Shown here piece by piece: positions 6,093 through 6,908 of a stretch of 6,908 nucleotides of DNA. The number at the start of each line of letters is the position of its first letter. Within the stretch, counting starts at the first letter, position 1. The position numbers and the translations under genes are program-made. Source of the stretch: Candidatus Bathyarchaeota archaeon (lineage in GTDB: Archaea; Thermoproteota; Bathyarchaeia; Bathyarchaeales; Bathycorpusculaceae); assembly GCA_030668645.1 (NCBI GenBank), contig DAOVFC010000027.1:1-6908 (forward strand), in the 5' to 3' direction. The notes under the pieces were generated by a model that saw nothing but the letters and a program-made list of their open reading frames with translations, did not search any database and had not been told where the DNA came from.

Positions 6093-6100
6093 CTTATATT
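6093..6100. promoter_or_regulatory. TATA-like box between the RuvC-like gene and radB
   Basis: CTTATATT on plus reads AATATAAG on minus, so it is TATA-like both ways. On plus it predicts a start near 6121, 4 nt before the ATG at 6125: a nearly leaderless radB mRNA. On minus it predicts a start near 6071 and a leader of about 30 nt for the RuvC-like gene. A further AT-rich stretch at 6075-6082 is an alternative minus-strand box. Confidence 0.45.
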
Positions 6101-6124
6101 CATTGGTGTGTGTCTTTGCCGCAG

Positions 6125-6799
6125 ATGATTCCAACGGGTTGCAAAGCAATAGACGAAATTCTAGGCGGAGGCATGCGAGTTGGAGGTGTTACCCTAATTT
6201 ATGGGGAAGCGGAGACCGGAAAGACAACTTTAGCCATGCAATGCGCCGTAAACTGTGCAAGACAAAGTTTCAAGACTTTGTTTATGGACTCCGACGGCTC
6301 TTTCTCTGTGCGCAGGCTTTCTCAGATTGCCTCTGGATACTTTGAAAAGGTTGCGCAACTGATAATTTTGATGAAGCCAAACAATTTCAGCGAACAAACA
6401 TTGGTTATGGACCGACTGGCAGATTATGTAACCAAGAACTTTAGGCTCATAGTTATTGACACTATCGCTTCACTTTACAGCGCTAAAGTTGCAGAGGCTC
6501 CCAGAGAAACGTTTGAGCTGAACCGTGAATTAAACAGGCAGATGGCGTGTCTGGCGCAGATCGCGAAAACTCAGAAGGTTGCGGTTTTAATAACAAGTCA
6601 GGTTCGAAGCGTCTTTGACAAAAGCTATGTAAGTGTAGAACCTGTAGCCACGAGGGTTTTGAAATTCTGGGCGGACGTAATTATCGCAATGAAGTGCACA
6701 GAAAACCCGCGGGTAATCAAGGCGGTTTTAGAAAAAAACCCAAAAGGGGCAAAACCTTTAACTTGCTACCTAGAAATGGGAGAAAGCGGAATTCGTTAG
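6125..6799 (+). CDS. radB: DNA repair and recombination protein RadB
   Basis: RadB is an archaeal RecA/Rad51-superfamily paralog that binds DNA and assists RadA in homologous recombination, lacking the N-terminal helix-hairpin-helix domain of RadA. From the ATG at 6125 (224 residues) the protein opens with IPTGCKAIDEILGGG, the typical RadB start. Walker A is GEAETGKTT (27-35) and Walker B is LIVID (108-112). The region SVEPVATRVLKFWADVIIAM (170-189) and the VLEKNPKG segment (201-208) match the RadB C-terminal core. Length fits the family (about 220-235). A GTG at 6110 would add five residues; I chose 6125 because the TATA-like box at 6093-6100 predicts transcription starting near 6121, and neither start has a Shine-Dalgarno sequence. 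It is divergent from the RuvC-like gene, and carS starts 29 bp downstream. A KaiC-like ATPase is less likely given the single core and the C-terminal pattern. Confidence 0.92.
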   Translation: MIPTGCKAIDEILGGGMRVGGVTLIYGEAETGKTTLAMQCAVNCARQSFKTLFMDSDGSFSVRRLSQIASGYFEKVAQLIILMKPNNFSEQTLVMDRLADYVTKNFRLIVIDTIASLYSAKVAEAPRETFELNRELNRQMACLAQIAKTQKVAVLITSQVRSVFDKSYVSVEPVATRVLKFWADVIIAMKCTENPRVIKAVLEKNPKGAKPLTCYLEMGESGIR

Positions 6800-6828
6800 C
6801 ACTCAGATCTCTAACAGACCGTGGAAAA

Positions 6829-6908
6829 ATGGAAACAGCACAACTTATTATTGAAGCGTTGAAATTTATATTTCCGGCTTACTGTGCCAACGCCATACCG
6901 GTGATTAC
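6829..6908 (+). CDS. carS: CDP-archaeol synthase CarS, N-terminal fragment
   Basis: Only 26 codons are inside the window, starting with ATG at 6829: METAQLIIEALKFIFPAYCA followed by NAIPVI. The hydrophobic helix running into F-P-A-Y-x-A-N-A is the hallmark opening of CarS (former DUF46), an integral membrane enzyme. It transfers CMP from CTP to unsaturated archaetidic acid, giving the CDP-activated precursor of archaeal phospholipids. It follows radB by 29 bp on the same strand without an obvious promoter, so the two are probably cotranscribed. The ribosome-binding sequence is weak (GTGG just upstream). The remainder, including the catalytic region, lies beyond the window end. The match is short but distinctive. 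Confidence 0.8.
   Translation, partial: METAQLIIEALKFIFPAYCANAIPVI

Noticed and set aside
6821..6829. GTG at 6821 as the start of carS
   Set aside because: It is in a different frame from the FPAY.ANA peptide; only ATG 6829 opens the correct frame.
1..6908. CRISPR array, insertion sequence, tRNA, rRNA or prophage
   Set aside because: No spaced direct repeats, terminal inverted repeats with transposase, or RNA gene signatures were seen; essentially all sequence is explained by the listed genes and short spacers.

Overview
The window is archaeal chromosomal DNA from what looks like an uncultivated, Bathyarchaeia- or TACK-like lineage (moderate to low confidence on the lineage). The archaeal assignment rests on the gene content: RadB recombinase paralog, CDP-archaeol synthase (CarS), a Clp1/Grc3-type polynucleotide 5'-kinase, archaeal Sua5 and a short UbiD of the anhydromevalonate-phosphate decarboxylase type. 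AT-rich TATA-like boxes precede most transcription units. Genes are packed tightly, and no mobile element, CRISPR array, tRNA or rRNA was seen.

Left part (1-3333, all minus strand): a Sua5 threonylcarbamoyl-AMP synthase (only its last few C-terminal residues lie outside the window), a stand-alone two-CBS-domain protein with its own TATA box, then an operon in which a 123-residue protein resembling eukaryotic proteasome assembly chaperone 4 (PAC4/PSMG4) overlaps a UbiD-family decarboxylase by ATGA. Middle (3405-4064, plus strand): endonuclease III, transcribed divergently from the PAC4-like gene out of a 71-bp spacer with two TATA-like boxes, and convergent with the next gene. Right part: a minus-strand pair made of a RuvC/YqgF-like RNase H-fold protein and a Clp1-like polynucleotide kinase that overlap by 17 bp. 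These diverge from a plus-strand pair, radB and then the start of carS, cut by the window end.

Two themes link the genes. (1) Nucleic-acid repair and processing: Nth base excision, RadB recombination, a RuvC-like candidate nuclease and a 5'-OH kinase sit within about 3.4 kb. (2) Archaeal lipid biosynthesis: the UbiD protein probably supplies isopentenyl phosphate through the modified mevalonate pathway, while CarS activates the finished diether lipid with CTP. The most interesting items are the archaeal PAC4-like protein coupled to UbiD, and the little-described RuvC-like protein with an extra N-terminal domain, coupled to the kinase and facing radB.
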